Shown one piece after another: positions 62,284 through 64,000 of a stretch of DNA of 64,000 nucleotides. Numbering within the stretch: the first letter of the stretch is position 1; each line of letters opens with the position of its first letter. The DNA lies in the NCBI RefSeq assembly GCF_000246855.1, contig NC_016609.1, positions 8,568,744 through 8,632,743 on the forward strand, written 5' to 3'. A program made the position numbers and the translations under genes. Under the pieces are notes generated by a model, which worked only from the letters and a program-made list of their open reading frames with translations, searched no databases and was not told where the DNA came from. This DNA is from Niastella koreensis GR20-10. GTDB taxonomy: Bacteria > Bacteroidota > Bacteroidia > Chitinophagales > Chitinophagaceae.

Positions 62284-62781
62284 ATGGATATATCACAAAT
62301 ATTATTTTATGCTTTAAGCGCGATGGCGCTCGGTAGCGCCATCATGGTCGTGATAAGCCGGAACCCGGTACACAGTGTATTGTGGCTTATCGTTACCTTC
62401 TTTGCCATTTCAGGACACTATATACTGATGAATGCCCAGTTTTTGGGTATTGTAAACCTGATCGTATATGCAGGCGCCATTATGGTACTGTTCCTGTTCG
62501 TGATCATGTTAATGAACCTGAATGCCGAAACCGAGCCGCAAAAGAACAAATGGCTGAAGCTGGCCGGGGTGGTAGCAGGCGGTTGTTTGCTGCTGGTAAT
62601 GGTTGCTGCCTTAAAACAGGCTGAAGTAAAAGGTCAGGTTACGATGCTGGGAACGGGTGATATCGGGTTGATCAAAAATCTGGGTCAGGCCCTGTTCACC
62701 GATTATGTTGTACCTTTTGAGATCAGCAGCGTGCTGTTTTTGAGTGCGATGGTGGGAGCTGTGGTTATTGGAAAAAAATAA
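62284..62781 (+). CDS. nuoJ: NADH-quinone oxidoreductase subunit J
   Basis: This 165-residue membrane subunit has five hydrophobic segments, including the conserved NLIVYAGAIMVLFLFVIMLM block (about 59-78) that contains a pi-bulge helix in known structures. The C-terminus ends FLSAMVGAVVIGKK. Confidence 0.92.
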   Translation: MDISQILFYALSAMALGSAIMVVISRNPVHSVLWLIVTFFAISGHYILMNAQFLGIVNLIVYAGAIMVLFLFVIMLMNLNAETEPQKNKWLKLAGVVAGGCLLLVMVAALKQAEVKGQVTMLGTGDIGLIKNLGQALFTDYVVPFEISSVLFLSAMVGAVVIGKK

Positions 62782-62783
62782 AA

Positions 62784-62877
62784 ACCGAAGAATATTGAAT
62801 ATTGAATAATAAATGATGAAGTGAATTCAACTTCGACGTTCGACATTCAATATTTGACATTCGATATTAATAGAGAT
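62784..62877. repeat. Repeat gap between nuoJ and nuoK
   Basis: Units ATATTGAATATTGAATAAT and CGACATTCAATATTTGACATTC repeat here; same family as 9365-9412 and 50500-50554. Confidence 0.5.
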
Positions 62878-62879
62878 CT

Positions 62880-63209
62880 ATGTTAATCGAAAGATATATC
62901 TACCTGGCTATTGCCCTTTTCTGTATCGGCATTGTAGGGGTGCTTGCCCGCCGGAATGCCATCATCATTTTCATGTGCATTGAGCTGATGTTGAATGCCG
63001 TGAACCTGTTGCTGGTTGCGTTTTCAAAAATGCATTATGCGGCTGGCGTGGCCAAAAACGCTACGGCCGGTATAGATGGTCAGTTGTTCGTATTCTTTAT
63101 CATGGTAGTGGCGGCGGCTGAAGTAAGCGTGGGCCTGGCCATTATTGTAATGATGTATCGCAATACGCATTCGGTAGATGTTAATTTTTTAAACAGGTTA
63201 AAACACTAA
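62880..63209 (+). CDS. nuoK: NADH-quinone oxidoreductase subunit K
   Basis: This 109-residue antiporter-like small membrane subunit has three helices and the conserved Glu residues in [17 protein letters not shown] and [17 protein letters not shown]. It starts at ATG 62880. Confidence 0.94.
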   Translation: MLIERYIYLAIALFCIGIVGVLARRNAIIIFMCIELMLNAVNLLLVAFSKMHYAAGVAKNATAGIDGQLFVFFIMVVAAAEVSVGLAIIVMMYRNTHSVDVNFLNRLKH

Positions 63210-63325
63210 TAAGGCTAAACGCTGAACGCCGAAGGCTTTGTCCGAATGTTGAACAGTTTGAGATTATTCGGAGAGCGCCCATTGCGGGAAGGTGCGTTAA
63301 GCCTTGAGCCTTAAGCTTAAATTGT
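63210..63325. repeat. Repeat gap between nuoK and nuoL
   Basis: AACGCTGAACGCCGAAGGC and GCCTTGAGCCTTAAGCTT-like units fill the gap; no ORF or promoter is clear. Confidence 0.45.
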
Positions 63326-64000
63326 ATGAACGTGTTACACTTAGTTTGGTTGGTTCCCTTTTTTCCACTGGTTGGTTTTCTGATCAATGGTTTGCTCAGA
63401 AAACAACTTTCCAAATCGTTGATCAGTATTATTGGCAGCGGTATGGTATTGGCCTCGTTTGTTGTAAGTGTGCTGCTTTTTACCGAGGTAAAAAACGGGA
63501 ACACCTATGTAGCCAACCTGTTTGATTTTATCAGCTACGGTACTTTATCAATTCCCTTCGCTTTTCAAATAGACCAGCTGTCGTCGCTCTTTTTGCTGAT
63601 CATTACCGGTGTAGGTTTTCTGATACATGTGTATTCAGCTGCCTATATGCATGAAGAAAGAGAGGAGCACTATGGCCGGTATTTTGCTTACCTCAACCTG
63701 TTCGTGTTCTCCATGTTGTTGCTCGTACTGGGCGCCAACTATGTGATCATGTTCATTGGCTGGGAAGGTGTTGGTTTATGCTCTTACTTACTCATCGGTT
63801 ACTGGTTCAAGAACGTTGAATATGGTAACGCGGCCAAAAAGGCCTTTATCATGAACCGCATTGGTGACCTGGGTTTTCTGATCGCCATCTTCTGGCTCCT
63901 TGCCAAACTGGGCACCGTTACATATACTACAGCCGACGGCGGCGGAGTGTTTGATCTTTATCAAAAATTAACAAAGACTGATATTATCGGTATCACCATG
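63326..64000 (+). CDS. nuoL: NADH-quinone oxidoreductase subunit L, 5' part
   Basis: This antiporter-like subunit of complex I runs off the window end; 225 codons are present. Starting at ATG 63326 (MNVLHLVWLVPFFPLVGFLI), helices and the conserved FQIDQLSSLFLLIITGVGFLIH, IGWEGVGLCSYLLIGYWF and MNRIGDLGF blocks mark the NuoL N-terminal half. The missing part would hold the rest of the helices. Confidence 0.93.
   Translation, partial: MNVLHLVWLVPFFPLVGFLINGLLRKQLSKSLISIIGSGMVLASFVVSVLLFTEVKNGNTYVANLFDFISYGTLSIPFAFQIDQLSSLFLLIITGVGFLIHVYSAAYMHEEREEHYGRYFAYLNLFVFSMLLLVLGANYVIMFIGWEGVGLCSYLLIGYWFKNVEYGNAAKKAFIMNRIGDLGFLIAIFWLLAKLGTVTYTTADGGGVFDLYQKLTKTDIIGITM

Noticed and set aside
24-64000. tRNA or rRNA genes
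   Set aside because: I looked for TpsiC-like GGTTCGA motifs with a matching acceptor stem and for rRNA-like blocks and found none. A covariance-model search would settle it.

Overview
The window comes from a member of the Bacteroidota, most likely family Chitinophagaceae (Chitinophaga/Niastella-like); the genus is a guess. Signs: a short primary sigma factor without region 1.1, promoters of the TTG-N19-TAnnTTTG type, a type IX secretion sorting domain, LytTR/LytS-type two-component genes, DUF4836/DUF6438/DUF4288 proteins, a NuoG reduced to its iron-sulphur part, and a split nuoC/nuoD. I found no rRNA, tRNA, CRISPR array, prophage or insertion sequence. The window is chromosomal core with some accessory genes.

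Layout. 0-4 kb: upp, anmK, a secreted M28 peptidase and a small secreted protein. 4.6-10.2 kb, minus strand: a T9SS-exported protein, then an operon of LiaF-like membrane protein, DUF4288 protein, sensor kinase and LytTR regulator, then a Crp/Fnr regulator. 10.4-14.9 kb: a carotenoid locus, with a CarH-type B12-binding MerR regulator followed by crtI, crtB, crtZ and a CrtYcd-like lycopene cyclase. It would turn GGPP into zeaxanthin and is probably induced by light. 14.8-26.7 kb: adenine deaminase, a LolA-like protein, a GH31 glycosidase, a sigma-54-like promoter driving a 23-residue hydrophobic peptide, trmD, an Hsp15-like protein, an M20 peptidase, a CDF transporter and an LptF/G permease. 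27-31 kb: rpoD, ffh, rpsP, rimM. 31-45 kb: DinB-fold proteins, a second Crp/Fnr regulator, DNA polymerase IV, peroxiredoxin, an amidohydrolase, two overlapping pseudouridine synthases, a Spy-like protein, rlmN, two paralogous DUF6438 lipoproteins and a thiolase. 45-54 kb: an ABC export-type pair, a DUF4836 lipoprotein, hisS, a low-molecular-weight phosphatase, a PstS-like lipoprotein and a TPR protein. 54.4 kb to the end: respiratory complex I genes nuoA-B-C-D-E-F-G-H-I-J-K and the 5' part of nuoL.

The strongest unexplained signals are these. (1) A matched pair of inverted-repeat operators with identical 21-bp arm spacing lies in front of the CarH-like gene and in front of crtI; the regulator gene seems to begin at a non-ATG codon that hides its DNA-binding domain. 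(2) A sigma-54-like promoter, a 23-codon hydrophobic ORF and a strong terminator form a self-contained mini-transcription unit. (3) Many intergenic gaps are filled with several families of short degenerate repeats, and these seem to have become coding sequence in the disordered N-terminus of one pseudouridine synthase. Smaller oddities include a DinB gene cut by one in-frame amber codon, a GH31 enzyme with Glu at the expected acid/base Asp, and a 63-bp convergent overlap between the lycopene cyclase and adenine deaminase genes.
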